From assembly GCF_001690275.1 (NCBI RefSeq), contig NZ_LZGW01000045.1, positions 186,001 to 250,000 of the forward strand: a stretch of 64,000 nucleotides of DNA, in the 5' to 3' direction. Shown here one piece after another: positions 18,404 to 28,872 of this stretch; position 1 is the stretch's first letter; each line of letters starts with the position of its first letter. The position numbers were made by a program, and so were the translations under genes. The DNA is from Gilliamella sp. WF3-4. Lineage in GTDB: Bacteria; Pseudomonadota; Gammaproteobacteria; Enterobacterales; Orbaceae. The notes beneath the pieces were generated by a model. That model did no database searches. It saw only the letters and a program-made list of their open reading frames with translations, and had not been told where the DNA came from.

Positions 18404-19753
18404 ATGAGTCAGTCTGAGATTAACACCGAATGGCAGCCTAGTGCTCGACCATTAACTTGTCAGGATTTTAAAACGTTAGTTTTATCCTCTTTAGGTGGTA
18501 CATTAGAATTTTATGATTTTGTTATCTATGCACTTTACATTGATACCATCGTCAAGCCACTCTTTTTACCGCATACACTTTCACCATTAACATTAGATTT
18601 GTTTGCTTGGGGTATTTTTGCTGCGGGTTATTTAGTTCGCCCTGTTGGCGGCATTATTATGGCTCACTTTGGTGATAAAGTTGGGCGTAAAAAAATGTTT
18701 ACCTTAAGTGTTGCTATGATGGCCCTACCAACATTTATCATTGGTATATTGCCAACTTACGATATGATTGGCATTTTTGCACCACTATTATTGTTAGTAA
18801 TGCGAATGCTACAAGGCGCTGCTATAGGTGGCGAAATGCCAGGCGCGTGGGTGTTTATTGCTGAACATGTGCCAAAGCAACGTTATGGACTTGGTGTAGG
18901 GACATTAACTTCTGGCATCACTGGTGGTATTTTGCTTGGGTTTATTGTAACTATTATTATTGATCTTTGTTTTACTAAACAAAATATTTTAGATTATGCT
19001 TGGCGTATTCCATTTATTATTGGTGGTATTTTTGGCATTATTTCAGTTTATTTAAGACGTTTTCTCTCTGAAACACCTATTTTTAAAGAATTAGCCGTCC
19101 GTAAAGCTATCGAAAAAAATATTCCTGTAGTTACAGTGCTACAGAAACACAAAACAGCATGTGTGATTGTTGCATTACTAACTTGGTCGTTATCAACAGC
19201 AATTATGGTGGGGATTTTAATTACTCCCGGACGTATTGTCGGTGGAATGTATCATTTTACTAACCTTGATTGGCGTGTTGGCGGTTGTATTGCAGCATTA
19301 ACATTAACCATCGGCTGTGTTATTTCCGGTTGGCTAGAAGACAAGTTAGGTACCACTAAAACCGTTGTCATTACTTGGGGTGGATTGGCTATTACAAGCA
19401 TCTACTTTTATAGCTCCTTAAGCCCAGAAATATCGTTAACTCAACTTTATTGGACATGGGCTGCGTTTGGTCTTTTCATTGGGGCTATCGCCATGACACC
19501 AATTATTGGAACGAGAACTTTTCCTCCAGCTATTCGCTATTCTGGCTTATCGTTTTCTTACAATTTAGCTTATGCACTATTTAGTGCCTTTACACCGACT
19601 TTAACAATTTATCTATTAAGCCCTGAACATTTATTAGGTCAGTATAGTTATCTTGGTGCAGGCCTTTATATCTCTTTTGTGGCATTAATTGCGATTGCTG
19701 TCGGTTTCTACCCACTTGCAAAACAGGGATGGAATAGTAACTCGGGTCATTAA
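18404..19753 (+). CDS. MFS transporter, metabolite:H+ symporter (MHS) family
   Basis: 449 residues with twelve predicted spans. LGGTLEFYDFVIYALY at the start and HFGDKVGRKKMFTLS (motif A, about 86-100) place it in the MHS group with ProP, KgtP and ShiA. LRRFLSETPIFKEL is the characteristic SETPxF-type loop after TM6. MHS members import osmolytes, dicarboxylates or shikimate; the substrate here cannot be assigned. Single gene with an AAGG Shine-Dalgarno and an intrinsic terminator after the stop. Confidence 0.85.
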   Translation: MSQSEINTEWQPSARPLTCQDFKTLVLSSLGGTLEFYDFVIYALYIDTIVKPLFLPHTLSPLTLDLFAWGIFAAGYLVRPVGGIIMAHFGDKVGRKKMFTLSVAMMALPTFIIGILPTYDMIGIFAPLLLLVMRMLQGAAIGGEMPGAWVFIAEHVPKQRYGLGVGTLTSGITGGILLGFIVTIIIDLCFTKQNILDYAWRIPFIIGGIFGIISVYLRRFLSETPIFKELAVRKAIEKNIPVVTVLQKHKTACVIVALLTWSLSTAIMVGILITPGRIVGGMYHFTNLDWRVGGCIAALTLTIGCVISGWLEDKLGTTKTVVITWGGLAITSIYFYSSLSPEISLTQLYWTWAAFGLFIGAIAMTPIIGTRTFPPAIRYSGLSFSYNLAYALFSAFTPTLTIYLLSPEHLLGQYSYLGAGLYISFVALIAIAVGFYPLAKQGWNSNSGH

Positions 19754-19771
19754 TCAGTAGCTACAACCAAT

Positions 19772-19800
19772 AAAAAGCAGGGCTTTTACCCTGCTTTTTA
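19772..19800 (+). terminator. Bidirectional intrinsic terminator
   Basis: Stem AAAAAGCAGGG / CCCTGCTTTTT with loop CTTTTA, between the MHS transporter and the convergent gor. Confidence 0.92.
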
Positions 19801-19832
19801 TTTTAATGTGTACTACACAATAACTGATACTA

Positions 19833-21185
19833 TTAACGCATTGTGACAAACTCTTCAGCTGCGGTTGGGTGAATTGCCACGGTATTATCAAAGTCTTTTT
19901 TAGTAGCGCCCATTTTTAATGCTACTGCAAAACCTTGTAGTATTTCGTCCATACCATAACCAATGCCATGAATACCGACGATTTTTTCATCTTTACCTAC
20001 ACAAACTAGCTTCATGCGACATGCTTGGCGATGTTGAGTAACTGCGGTATACATTGCTGTAAATGTTGATTGATAAACTTTTACATTTTCAGAACCATAT
20101 TGTTTTATTGCGCCTGGTTCTGTTAAGCCTATGGTACCAATTGCCGGATGAGTAAATACTACGGTTGGAATATTACTGTAATCTAAATGTTCATCAGGTT
20201 TATTGTTAAATAGCCTTTCTGATAAACGACGTCCAGCAGCAACCGCAACAGGGGTTAATGCTGTTGCGCCTGTATCATCACCGACTGAATAAACTCCTGA
20301 TATATTAGTATTTTGGTATTTATCAACGATCACAAAACCTTTACTATCAACAGCAATGCCTGCTGCTTGTAAATTCATATCATGGGTCGCAGGTTCACGG
20401 CCAATGGCCCAAATTAAGCAATCGACGATATAGCTTTCGCCATTTTCAAGAGTTAATGTTAATGAGTTATCGCTATTTTTAGTGACTGATTTTGGAATGG
20501 CAAAAGTATGCAATTGTTGACCTTCTGTTGCGATCACTTCCATTAAGGTATCAATAATAAGTGGGTCAAACGATCGTAATGGCGTAGCGTTACGAATAAA
20601 TTGGTGTGTTTGTGCACCCAGCGAATGTAATACGCTTGCAATTTCACAAGCAATATATCCTGCTCCAACAACGGCTACACGTTTGGGTAAGGTTTTTAGA
20701 GAAAAAAAGCCATCTGATGTAATACCATATTGAGCACCGGGAATATTCGGAATACTTGGTTTACCACCAACAGCAATCAAAATATGTTCAGCACTATAAT
20801 GTTCACCATTGACTTCAACTGTATGAGCATCAACGAACTTAGCATAACCATGAATAACATCAACGTTATTGTTATTAAGGACACGATCATAAGATTGATG
20901 GATTCTATCAATATAAGCATTTCGACTTGCAATTAATTTGTCCCAGCTGAATTGATTAATGGTAGTATTAAAACCATAGTCAGGGCCATAATGGTTAATG
21001 GCTTCAGCAATTTGTGCACCATACCACATGACTTTTTTGGGCACACAACCAACATTAACACAGGTTCCACCCAATAATTTTGCTTCAATTAGTGCACACT
21101 TTTTTCCATAGGATGCCGCTCGGTTAACAGATGCAATCCCTCCACTACCACCACCGATAGCTATATAATCATAATGTTTGGTCAT
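19833..21185 (-). CDS. gor: Glutathione reductase
   Basis: NADPH-dependent flavoenzyme that regenerates reduced glutathione. 450 residues. FAD-binding [14 protein letters not shown] at residues 11-24. The redox-active disulfide is in [13 protein letters not shown] (C42 and C47). The NADPH domain is marked by [14 protein letters not shown]. The catalytic histidine is in the C-terminal [14 protein letters not shown] (H439). All features point to glutathione reductase rather than lipoamide dehydrogenase. Monocistronic. A glutathionyl-hydroquinone reductase gene later in the window would use the same thiol pool. Confidence 0.96.
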   Translation of the reverse strand: MTKHYDYIAIGGGSGGIASVNRAASYGKKCALIEAKLLGGTCVNVGCVPKKVMWYGAQIAEAINHYGPDYGFNTTINQFSWDKLIASRNAYIDRIHQSYDRVLNNNNVDVIHGYAKFVDAHTVEVNGEHYSAEHILIAVGGKPSIPNIPGAQYGITSDGFFSLKTLPKRVAVVGAGYIACEIASVLHSLGAQTHQFIRNATPLRSFDPLIIDTLMEVIATEGQQLHTFAIPKSVTKNSDNSLTLTLENGESYIVDCLIWAIGREPATHDMNLQAAGIAVDSKGFVIVDKYQNTNISGVYSVGDDTGATALTPVAVAAGRRLSERLFNNKPDEHLDYSNIPTVVFTHPAIGTIGLTEPGAIKQYGSENVKVYQSTFTAMYTAVTQHRQACRMKLVCVGKDEKIVGIHGIGYGMDEILQGFAVALKMGATKKDFDNTVAIHPTAAEEFVTMR

Positions 21186-21412
21186 TAAATATCCTTAATA
21201 CAATTTTCATTAGTTAGCTATTAGCTTTACATAAATCGCAAGATAAAAAAAGTATTCATTCTAAAATTTAATAATAGTTATTAACGATTGATCATACTAA
21301 TAATTGTTAATATTTTATTAGTCAGTTACTAAAAATGGTGCTTAGCGTTAACACGTTTTTCCAAGAAATGCGTAAAATAGAATAATAAGCAAGTGTATTA
21401 ATATCGGATTAT

Positions 21413-21452
21413 AAATCTTATCAGCGGCACACTGAAGCAACCGATAAGATTT
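21413..21452. terminator. Hairpin downstream of hldE
   Basis: Ten-base stem AAATCTTATC / GATAAGATTT around a 20-base loop, beginning seven bases beyond the hldE stop. No T run follows, so it may be a stabilising or weak terminating structure. Confidence 0.5.
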
Positions 21453-21458
21453 GTTAAT

Positions 21459-22883
21459 TTAGCGATTTTTTATTGCATTAATAATATTGGTGGTTGAACA
21501 GCCATCTTCAAAATTGAGGACTTTAACTGTGCCGCCTGCTTCAATGACCTCTTTACCGCCGGCAATATTTTCGGGTTTATAATCACCGCCTTTGACTAAG
21601 ACATCAGGTAAGATACTTGCAATTAAACGTTGTGGTGTTTCTTCTTCAAACGGTACAACCCAGTCAACTGAATTAAGTGCACCAAGTACAATCATACGTT
21701 GCATTAGCGGATTAATAGGTCTGGATTCCCCTTTTAATTGTTTAACCGAAGCATCACTATTCACTGCTACAATTAAACGGTCACCTAGTCTACGCGCATT
21801 AGCAAGGTAAGAAACATGCCCTGCGTGTAAAATATCAAAACAACCATTGGTCATAACAATTTTTTCGCCACGCATACGCGCTTTTTTGATTTCTTCTTTA
21901 AGCTCTTCTTCTGTCATTACTCCAAAACCGTCATTGGCACGGGCTCGAATGGCATTACTCAATTCAACTTGTGAAACAGTTGAAGTACCTAGTTTACCAA
22001 CAACCACACCCGCTGCGACATTTGCTAAGAAACAACTTTCTTCTAAAGATTGACCAGCAGCTAATGCTGCAGCTAATGTAGCGATTACTGTATCGCCAGC
22101 TCCTGTTACGTCAAAGACTTCTTTTGCTTGAGTTGGTAAGTGGTAAATTGGTTTATCTAACTGTAATAATGTCATGCCTTTTTCGCTACGTGTTACTAGT
22201 AAGGCTTTTAGATCATATTGTTTGATGAGTTGATAACCTTTTTCAACAATCTCTTCTTCAGTTTTACAATGTCCGACTACTGCTTCAAATTCTGACATGT
22301 TTGGGGTTAACAATGTCGCCCCGCGGTAACGCTCAAAATCGGTTCCTTTTGGATCGACTAAGATAGGCACATTGGCATGATTAGCAAGCTTAATCATTGA
22401 TTGAACAGCAGATAACGCACCTTTGGCATAATCCGATAGTACCAAAACTTTATGGGTCGTTAATGCTGTTTGAATACGCTCTAGAAGAGGCGTTGCATCA
22501 ATATTGTTAAATCCTTCTTCAAAATCAATACGAATCAATTGTTGATTACGTGATAGAACGCGTAACTTTGTTATGGTTGGATGTGTTGATACAGAAACAA
22601 AATCGCATTGGACTTTATGTCCACTTAATTGTTCATTAAGAATTTTTGCTGGTTCATCTATGCCTGTTAGGCCAATTAGGCGTACATTACCGCAAAGAGA
22701 AGTAATATTCATAGCCACATTGGCAGCACCACCAGGTCGTTCTTCTAACGAGTCAATTTTAACTACCGGTACTGGCGCTTCGGGCGATATACGATTCGTT
22801 CCCCCATACCAATAGCGATCCAACATAATATCGCCCACCACTAATACATTGGCGCAATTAAAATCAGGTAATGATACTTTCAT
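21459..22883 (-). CDS. hldE: Bifunctional heptose-7-phosphate kinase / heptose-1-phosphate adenylyltransferase
   Basis: Makes ADP-heptose for the lipopolysaccharide inner core. 474 residues. N-terminal PfkB-type kinase: [20 protein letters not shown] at about 13-32, the catalytic GAGDT in [15 protein letters not shown], and [10 protein letters not shown] near the substrate site. C-terminal cytidylyltransferase-like domain with [18 protein letters not shown], where HxGH is the nucleotidyl-transfer signature. The earlier pathway enzyme gmhA is also in this window. It follows tatC by 49 bases on the same strand, an arrangement different from E. coli. Confidence 0.97.
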   Translation of the reverse strand: MKVSLPDFNCANVLVVGDIMLDRYWYGGTNRISPEAPVPVVKIDSLEERPGGAANVAMNITSLCGNVRLIGLTGIDEPAKILNEQLSGHKVQCDFVSVSTHPTITKLRVLSRNQQLIRIDFEEGFNNIDATPLLERIQTALTTHKVLVLSDYAKGALSAVQSMIKLANHANVPILVDPKGTDFERYRGATLLTPNMSEFEAVVGHCKTEEEIVEKGYQLIKQYDLKALLVTRSEKGMTLLQLDKPIYHLPTQAKEVFDVTGAGDTVIATLAAALAAGQSLEESCFLANVAAGVVVGKLGTSTVSQVELSNAIRARANDGFGVMTEEELKEEIKKARMRGEKIVMTNGCFDILHAGHVSYLANARRLGDRLIVAVNSDASVKQLKGESRPINPLMQRMIVLGALNSVDWVVPFEEETPQRLIASILPDVLVKGGDYKPENIAGGKEVIEAGGTVKVLNFEDGCSTTNIINAIKNR

Positions 22884-22932
22884 TATGACTCGTTATCCTT
22901 AGTTATTTTCAGTTTACTCATTCTATATTTGT

Positions 22933-23700
22933 TTATGTCTCATCAAAATCATGGCTGTTGTCATCTTCCATTTCGTCATTTTTGCGCGGTTGATAAAAAC
23001 GGGCAAAAAAAGTGCCAATTTCAAATAGTAAACAAATGGGTACAGCTAATAGTATTTGTGAAAATACGTCTGGAGGGGTAACAAACATAGCAACAGCAAA
23101 TACCCCAACAATAATATATGGTCGCTTGTTTCGTAAACTTTTTGGTGTAGTTATTCCTGTCCAACAAAGCAAAATAATAGCAACTGGCACTTCGAAAGCA
23201 AATCCAAAGACAATAAAGAGTGTCATGACAAAATCAAGATACTTGGTAATATCAGTATTAATCGCCACATCGATCGGTGCGGTATGGATAAAGAAGTAAA
23301 ACGCTAATGGAAACACAGCGAAGTAAGCAAATGCTATACCAAGATAAAAAAGAATCGTGCTTGATACAATTAACGGCATAACCAGACGTTTCTCATGTTG
23401 ATATAACGCTGGGGCAATAAATCCCCAAATTTGATATAGCACATAAGGAATTGAAATAAAGATCGCCACTACAACTGTTAACTTAATTGGTGTAAAAAAT
23501 GGTGCTGCAATATCCGTTGCTATCATATTACTGCCTTGTGGCAATTGACTCATAAGCGGATTTGCCACAATATGATAAATATCATTGGAAAAATAAAGCA
23601 AGCCAATTAATACCAGCAAAATACAGATAATACACCGTAAAAGCCGTGTTCTAAGTTCAACAAGATGTCCAATTAATGGTTGAGTAGCGTTGTCTGTCAT
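22933..23700 (-). CDS. tatC: Twin-arginine translocase subunit TatC
   Basis: Polytopic inner-membrane receptor for twin-arginine signal peptides. 255 residues with six spans. [15 protein letters not shown] is the conserved cytoplasmic N-terminal segment, and [15 protein letters not shown] includes the conserved periplasmic/cytoplasmic loop residues. The C-terminal tail is acidic ([14 protein letters not shown]). It overlaps the tatB stop by four bases, indicating translational coupling. Last gene of tatABC. No tatD follows; hldE does. Confidence 0.97.
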   Translation of the reverse strand: MTDNATQPLIGHLVELRTRLLRCIICILLVLIGLLYFSNDIYHIVANPLMSQLPQGSNMIATDIAAPFFTPIKLTVVVAIFISIPYVLYQIWGFIAPALYQHEKRLVMPLIVSSTILFYLGIAFAYFAVFPLAFYFFIHTAPIDVAINTDITKYLDFVMTLFIVFGFAFEVPVAIILLCWTGITTPKSLRNKRPYIIVGVFAVAMFVTPPDVFSQILLAVPICLLFEIGTFFARFYQPRKNDEMEDDNSHDFDET

Positions 23701-24038
23701 GGTGTATTTTTATCTGTACGAGTTTCTGTATCAATTTTTGTGGCGGAATCGATTTCTTTTTGTAAGGATTCGGTTACACGTTTTAAATCATCAATAGATT
23801 CTTGAATTTCTGGTGTAAGTGTTTTTAAACCACTTTGTTCGGCCTTTTTTAAGCTGGCTTGCAACTCTTGCAGTTTGAGCTCTTTATTCAGCTCTAATTG
23901 TACCGTAGCAGACATTCGGCGTAGCACTTTTATCCACCCTGTAACTGTTTTTATCGCAATGGGTAGCCGTTCTGGCCCTAAAACTACCAGACCAATAATT
24001 AAAACTAATAATAATTGACCAAAACTAATATCAAACAC
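23697..24038 (-). CDS. tatB: Sec-independent translocase subunit TatB
   Basis: 113 residues: one N-terminal span [20 protein letters not shown], the GPERLP hinge diagnostic of TatB, then an amphipathic helix and a long charged tail. It forms the substrate receptor complex with TatC. Begins three bases after tatA and overlaps tatC. Confidence 0.95.
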   Translation of the reverse strand: MFDISFGQLLLVLIIGLVVLGPERLPIAIKTVTGWIKVLRRMSATVQLELNKELKLQELQASLKKAEQSGLKTLTPEIQESIDDLKRVTESLQKEIDSATKIDTETRTDKNTP

Positions 24039-24041
24039 GGT

Positions 24042-24260
24042 TTACTCTTTTTTGCTCTGATTATTAGCATCAGATGAATCGATATTTTCAGATTTTTGTG
24101 AATTATCAGCATCTTTTTTATCGTCATCATCATTCATTGCTTTCTTAAAGCCTTTAATTGATTCGCCAAGATCGGAGCCCAATGAACGTAATTTTTTTGT
24201 TCCAAATAACAATACAACAACCGCAATTAATATTAAAAGTTGAGGTAAACTTGGCATCAT
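24042..24260 (-). CDS. tatA: Sec-independent translocase subunit TatA
   Basis: 72 residues. A single span ([15 protein letters not shown]), then [20 protein letters not shown], the canonical TatA amphipathic helix with FG hinge, and a short acidic/Lys tail. Forms the translocation pore or patch. First gene of tatABC, 70 bases downstream of ubiB on the same strand. Confidence 0.95.
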   Translation of the reverse strand: MMPSLPQLLILIAVVVLLFGTKKLRSLGSDLGESIKGFKKAMNDDDDKKDADNSQKSENIDSSDANNQSKKE

Positions 24261-24330
24261 GATAATTATCTCCGATGAGGTAAATAACCAAATTATACAC
24301 GCAAATTATAATATTCCCAAGACAATCAGC

Positions 24331-25872
24331 TTAATGTGAAACCAATATAATAATACATAATGCACACACTAACCCCATCATTTTATATAGATTCCGTTCA
24401 CGCTTTTTACTAAGCTGTAATTCTTGAGTAATTTGTGTTAGTTGGGCACTCATTTGTTTACTGATTCGTTCATAGTTATTTAATTTTTCGGGTAACTTTG
24501 GCAACATAGTTTGCCACGCGGGTAATGATTGCCAAGTTTGTTGTAGTATTTTTTTTGCGCTATATTTATCTTGATACCATTTTTCTAAAAATGGTTTTGC
24601 TGTTTTCCATAAATCTAGTTCAGGATAAAGCTGGCGACCTAGCCCTTCAATATAAAATAACGTTTTTTCAAGCAGAGTTAATTGGGGTTGAATATCCATG
24701 TCAAATTGGCGAGCAACTTGAAATAATTGTAACAAAATTTGTGAAAATGAAATTTGGGCAAGGGGTTTTGCAAATGCAGGTTCACAGACGTTACGCATTG
24801 CCATTTCAAGTGCTACAACATCAGTTGTTTCTGGCACCCAGCCTGATGTGATATAGATTTGGGCTATTTTGCGATAATCTCGATTAAAAAAGGCTAAAAA
24901 GTTTTCAGCAAGATAACGTTGATCATCCTCAGTCAATATACCAATAATGGCACAATCAATGCCAATATAACGGGGGTTTTGTGGTTCGGTAATATCGACA
25001 AAAATATTACCGGGATGCATATCTGCATGGAAAAAGTTATCACGAAATAATTGGGTAAAAAATGCCTGAACACCTCGTTCTGCTAGTAATTTCATATTGA
25101 CGTTATTTTGCTTAAGCTGCTCAATATTTGAGATAGGTATACCTTTAATTCGTTCTTCAACTAACACATTTTTTCGACAAAGGTCATGATATACATAAGG
25201 AATATATAAGATATCACTATTAATAAAATTATCGCGCAATCTAATCGTGTTGTAAGCTTCTTTTTGTAAATCTAACTCTTTTAATAGCGTGATTTCATAA
25301 TCACGCACTATTTCAACAGCTCGCAATTTTTCGCCTGATTTTATGCGCTTGGTAAATTGTTTAGCTACCCAATACATTAAACGTATATCAGCTTCAATAA
25401 TAGGTAAAATATTAGGGCGTAATACTTTAATAATAACTTCAGCTTGGCTACGCTTTAATATTGCTGTATGGACTTGGGCAATCGATGCTGATGCTAATGG
25501 TTTTTCATCAAAATGGGAAAAATAATAATCTATTGTTTGACCTAATGCCGATTCAATAAGCTGTTTAGCAATTTGTCCATCAAAAGGAGCAACGTGATCT
25601 TGCAATTTGGTCAGCGAATCTGCAATGTGTTTAGGTAAAATATCGCGTCGAGTTGAAACCATCTGCCCAAACTTTACCCATACGGGGCCGAGCTCCTGTA
25701 GCGCTTGACGTAATCGCTCACCAATTTCTTGATGTTTAGCTTTGGGTCTAATCCAAAATAAACACTTTAAAACCAACCGTGGCCACCTTACTAAATGGTG
25801 TTTTGGTAACAATTCATCTAATCGATAAGCACGAAATATCGAAAGTATTTTATAAAGTCGAAAAAAGGTCAT
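24331..25872 (-). CDS. ubiB: Ubiquinone biosynthesis ATPase/kinase-like UbiB
   Basis: Atypical ADCK/ABC1-family protein required for ubiquinone synthesis, membrane associated. 513 residues. The N-terminal KxGQ motif is present as VWVKFGQMVSTRRD (K67-Q70), followed by an alanine-rich nucleotide loop in PLASASIAQVH. The catalytic-loop region reads FFHADMHPGNIF, and GIDCAIIG replaces the usual DFG-like motif. A C-terminal membrane span (about 494-511) follows a basic segment. It lies 14 bases downstream of ubiE. The ubiJ gene usually found between them is absent. Confidence 0.95.
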   Translation of the reverse strand: MTFFRLYKILSIFRAYRLDELLPKHHLVRWPRLVLKCLFWIRPKAKHQEIGERLRQALQELGPVWVKFGQMVSTRRDILPKHIADSLTKLQDHVAPFDGQIAKQLIESALGQTIDYYFSHFDEKPLASASIAQVHTAILKRSQAEVIIKVLRPNILPIIEADIRLMYWVAKQFTKRIKSGEKLRAVEIVRDYEITLLKELDLQKEAYNTIRLRDNFINSDILYIPYVYHDLCRKNVLVEERIKGIPISNIEQLKQNNVNMKLLAERGVQAFFTQLFRDNFFHADMHPGNIFVDITEPQNPRYIGIDCAIIGILTEDDQRYLAENFLAFFNRDYRKIAQIYITSGWVPETTDVVALEMAMRNVCEPAFAKPLAQISFSQILLQLFQVARQFDMDIQPQLTLLEKTLFYIEGLGRQLYPELDLWKTAKPFLEKWYQDKYSAKKILQQTWQSLPAWQTMLPKLPEKLNNYERISKQMSAQLTQITQELQLSKKRERNLYKMMGLVCALCIIILVSH

Positions 25873-25886
25873 TATTTTTTATCGCA

Positions 25887-26663
25887 TCAAAATTTAAAGC
25901 CAATATGTAAAGCTACAATGCCACCTGTCATGTTGTGGTATTTCACATCAACAAATCCTGCATCTTCCATCATTCTTTTCAGTGTATTTTGATCAGGATG
26001 CATTCGAATTGATTCGGCTAAATAGCGATAACTTTCAGAATCATTTGCCACAATTTTGCCCATTAACGGTAACATAGTAAATGAATATAAGTCGTAAGCT
26101 TTATTTAGGATCTGATATTGCGGTTTAGAAAACTCAAGGATTAATAAGCGCCCACCGGGTTTTAATACTCGCCATATAGAGCGTAAAGCCTTTTCTTTAT
26201 CAGTGACATTGCGTAAGCCAAATGAGATGGTTATACAATCAAAATAGTTATCCGCAAAGGGTAACTCCTCGGCATTAGCTTGTACATATTCGATATTTTT
26301 AAATAAGCCTTTGTCTCGTAGTTTATCTCGCCCAACTTTTAACATTGATTCGTTTATATCAGCTAAGACAACTAATCCGCTATCACCAACAAGTTGCGAG
26401 AATTTTGCCGTTAAATCACCTGTGCCACCTGCTAGATCTAAAACTTTTTGACCTTTACGCACACTGCTATACTCAATGGTGATTTTTTTCCAAATTCGGT
26501 GAATGCCAAATGACATAAGATCATTCATAACATCATATTTATCGGCAACAGAGTGAAATACTTCAGCAACACGTTTTACTTTTTCTTGTTTTGGAACTTG
26601 AGTGTAACCAAAATCAATTTTTTCTTGATTTGTATTGTCTTGTTTGTCAGAAGATTGAGACAT
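25887..26663 (-). CDS. ubiE: Ubiquinone/menaquinone C-methyltransferase UbiE
   Basis: SAM-dependent C-methylation step in ubiquinone and menaquinone synthesis. 258 residues. SAM motif [34 protein letters not shown] upstream of it, and [17 protein letters not shown] further on are the UbiE/COQ5 signatures. The C terminus [14 protein letters not shown] is canonical. Followed 14 bases later by ubiB. nadR ends 61 bases upstream on the same strand. Confidence 0.97.
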   Translation of the reverse strand: MSQSSDKQDNTNQEKIDFGYTQVPKQEKVKRVAEVFHSVADKYDVMNDLMSFGIHRIWKKITIEYSSVRKGQKVLDLAGGTGDLTAKFSQLVGDSGLVVLADINESMLKVGRDKLRDKGLFKNIEYVQANAEELPFADNYFDCITISFGLRNVTDKEKALRSIWRVLKPGGRLLILEFSKPQYQILNKAYDLYSFTMLPLMGKIVANDSESYRYLAESIRMHPDQNTLKRMMEDAGFVDVKYHNMTGGIVALHIGFKF

Positions 26664-26724
26664 AAAATTTACCTATCACAAATAATTGGCTTATTTTAGC
26701 ATAAGCCATAATAAATGTGATGAA

Positions 26725-27660
26725 CTAAATCAATAATGCTTCAATCTTCTTTGAAACAGTTTCAAAATATTCAAGTTGCGAGGATTGAGGATTTAAATCT
26801 TTTTCATGAATGACTAAATCAAAATGACAACTTTCTTTTAAGGCTCTTAAAACATCATTATCTTTTTTGAAAATTTGACTGTAATATTGTACAAGTGTTT
26901 CAAAATCGATTGAAGTAAAAACAAGTTTATTTGATGTTTCAACGGCTTTTGCAATTCGTTCAACGTGTAACATTGCAATTTTCATATAATCGGATTCGCT
27001 CAAATAACGTTTATTATGTTGGATTGAAATTTCTCGTTCAATATAATTAATATAGCCATTGGGCACGTATTGAGTATTATAAATATTAGCAAATTGGAGT
27101 GGTAAGTCACAAAAACGACCTTGGCCAATAATAGCCACTTTTTTTACAAAAAAAGGTTTTGCTGCTTGTGCAATAAAATTCCAGTTTTTATATGGATTTT
27201 GGCGGATTTGTGTTGCACTAATGTTAATAAATTCTCGATTAGCATCAACAATAACGGCTGGGCAATCAAAATAGAACTTATGGTTATTAACATCTTGTGG
27301 CTCGCTAGTAAATACCACATTGGGCTTAATTTTATGCTCAGCAAGAATTTGTTTTACCCGATCGCTCCAATCTTGCCAACCATTTGGGTAAAACTCGATG
27401 CCAGCCTCATCAAGTACATGGATATGAATATTATGGCGATCTTTAAATGTTTCTTTTAACCATGAAAAGCGGTCACTTATTTGTGGTTGTTTTGGTAAAC
27501 GGCTTTGATTAAATAGTTGCTTATCACGCGATGCTTCACATCCCAAAAAGATATGTAATACATCAACTTGGTTCATCGCTTTTTCAATTAGATAAATATG
27601 ACCACAATGTAAAGGATAAAACTTCCCAAAAATTAAACCAACTTTATGCTTAAAAGTCAT
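26725..27660 (-). CDS. nadR: NadR-type NMN adenylyltransferase with an eroded ribosylnicotinamide kinase domain
   Basis: 311 residues from the ATG at 27660; a TTG four codons upstream is also in frame but neither has a clear ribosome site. No N-terminal HTH, so this is the Haemophilus-like form without repressor function. The NMN adenylyltransferase domain is intact: GLIFGKFYPLHCGHIYLIEK with the HxGH motif at 18-21, and ISATQIR at 147-153. The kinase half is recognisable by position and by the FET/Y segments, but its P-loop is gone: where a GxxxxGKS/T should be, the sequence reads VAIIGQGRFCDLPLQ (175-189). Adenylyltransferase function is likely kept; nicotinamide riboside phosphorylation probably is not. 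Confidence 0.82.
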   Translation of the reverse strand: MTFKHKVGLIFGKFYPLHCGHIYLIEKAMNQVDVLHIFLGCEASRDKQLFNQSRLPKQPQISDRFSWLKETFKDRHNIHIHVLDEAGIEFYPNGWQDWSDRVKQILAEHKIKPNVVFTSEPQDVNNHKFYFDCPAVIVDANREFINISATQIRQNPYKNWNFIAQAAKPFFVKKVAIIGQGRFCDLPLQFANIYNTQYVPNGYINYIEREISIQHNKRYLSESDYMKIAMLHVERIAKAVETSNKLVFTSIDFETLVQYYSQIFKKDNDVLRALKESCHFDLVIHEKDLNPQSSQLEYFETVSKKIEALLI

Positions 27661-27801
27661 GACGCATACCAAAATATATAAAAACTAGTACAATTTACAG
27701 AAAAAAAAAGCAATTTCTAACCAAATGATGCTATTTGATATATTTTATCAATGAGTAAAATAGTTTTTTATCAATAACTCATTGATAGTAAAAATATTAA
27801 T

Positions 27802-28851
27802 TTACTTATGTAAGTTCGATAATAAAACACCCGTTGCAACCGAAATATTTAATGAGGACATGTTATCATTGCCTTTTAGATGTACAACAATATTAGCGCT
27901 GTTAATTAGTTTCATATTAATTTGTTGAAATATGACTACCGCAACTTTTTTATTAAAATGGATTTGGTGCAATTCGCTGGATGTAATTGACTTTACTTGA
28001 CAAGGTAATAGGGCAATAACTTGATAGCCATGTTGCTTAAGCATATCTATTGAGGCCACAAAATCATCACTTTTAATTGACTCAACAGCTTCAACGCCAC
28101 CTTCAGCCACACGCATAGCAGCACCGCTATCAAGTAAATTTGTTTGGCGTAACATGACACCATTAACGCCATAAAAAGCGGCACTACGAATTAACCCACC
28201 AAGATTATGGGGATTATTGACATCATCAATCGCTAAAACACAATCATGATCTTTATCGCTATTGTTTTCTAGATAATCCAATAACGTAAGTGGTATACGT
28301 TTTTTAACAATTAAACATACGCCACCATGATGTTGCGTTTGGGTTATTTTACCAATCTGTTCGCTAGAGACTACATCATAACCTAAGCGTTGTTTAACGA
28401 GCCACTCAATTAACTCTTTAAATTGATAAGTCATCTCTTGAGTAATAAATAATTTAACAATTGCTGTGCGACGATGTTTGAATACTGCCTTACAACTATT
28501 TTCGCTATAAACTAACGTTTCTTCTTTACGTTGGCGATATCCATCATAACCAAAAGTTGGAGTTTGTTCATTTGTACGAAGCTTTTTTTGCCATGGTGAT
28601 TCATTCTCAATAGGCAATTTAGATTGATTAAGATCAACAATAAAACTCTTTTTTGCAAATGCAGATTTATCATTTCTAGGTTTGAATGTTTCAATACGAT
28701 CATGACGATCGCGTTTAGGTTTTACTTGAAATGAGTCATCTTTACTTTTCCAGCCAGTCGTTTTTTTAGTCGCTGAACGAAAAGGCTTTTTAGATTCGCT
28801 ATTTTTGGCATAAAAAATAGTAGGTTTGCTTTTTTCGGTATTATTGTTCAT
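27802..28851 (-). CDS. yfiF: SpoU/TrmH-family RNA methyltransferase-like protein (YfiF type)
   Basis: 349 residues. The first 115 or so are basic and low-complexity, as in E. coli YfiF; a substrate-binding L30-like part (about 115-185) and a SPOUT domain follow. SPOUT motif 1 is intact (DDVNNPHNLGGLIRSAAFYG, about 210-229), as is motif 3 (MSSLNISVATGVLL, 331-344). Motif 2, normally a G-x-E-x-x-G loop forming part of the SAM knot, reads IFQQINMKLIN (307-317) and lacks both glycine and glutamate. Methyltransferase activity is therefore doubtful. Located 21 bases downstream of nusB on the same strand. Confidence 0.8.
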   Translation of the reverse strand: MNNNTEKSKPTIFYAKNSESKKPFRSATKKTTGWKSKDDSFQVKPKRDRHDRIETFKPRNDKSAFAKKSFIVDLNQSKLPIENESPWQKKLRTNEQTPTFGYDGYRQRKEETLVYSENSCKAVFKHRRTAIVKLFITQEMTYQFKELIEWLVKQRLGYDVVSSEQIGKITQTQHHGGVCLIVKKRIPLTLLDYLENNSDKDHDCVLAIDDVNNPHNLGGLIRSAAFYGVNGVMLRQTNLLDSGAAMRVAEGGVEAVESIKSDDFVASIDMLKQHGYQVIALLPCQVKSITSSELHQIHFNKKVAVVIFQQINMKLINSANIVVHLKGNDNMSSLNISVATGVLLSNLHK

Positions 28852-28872
28852 ATCAATCTCATAATTAATTGG

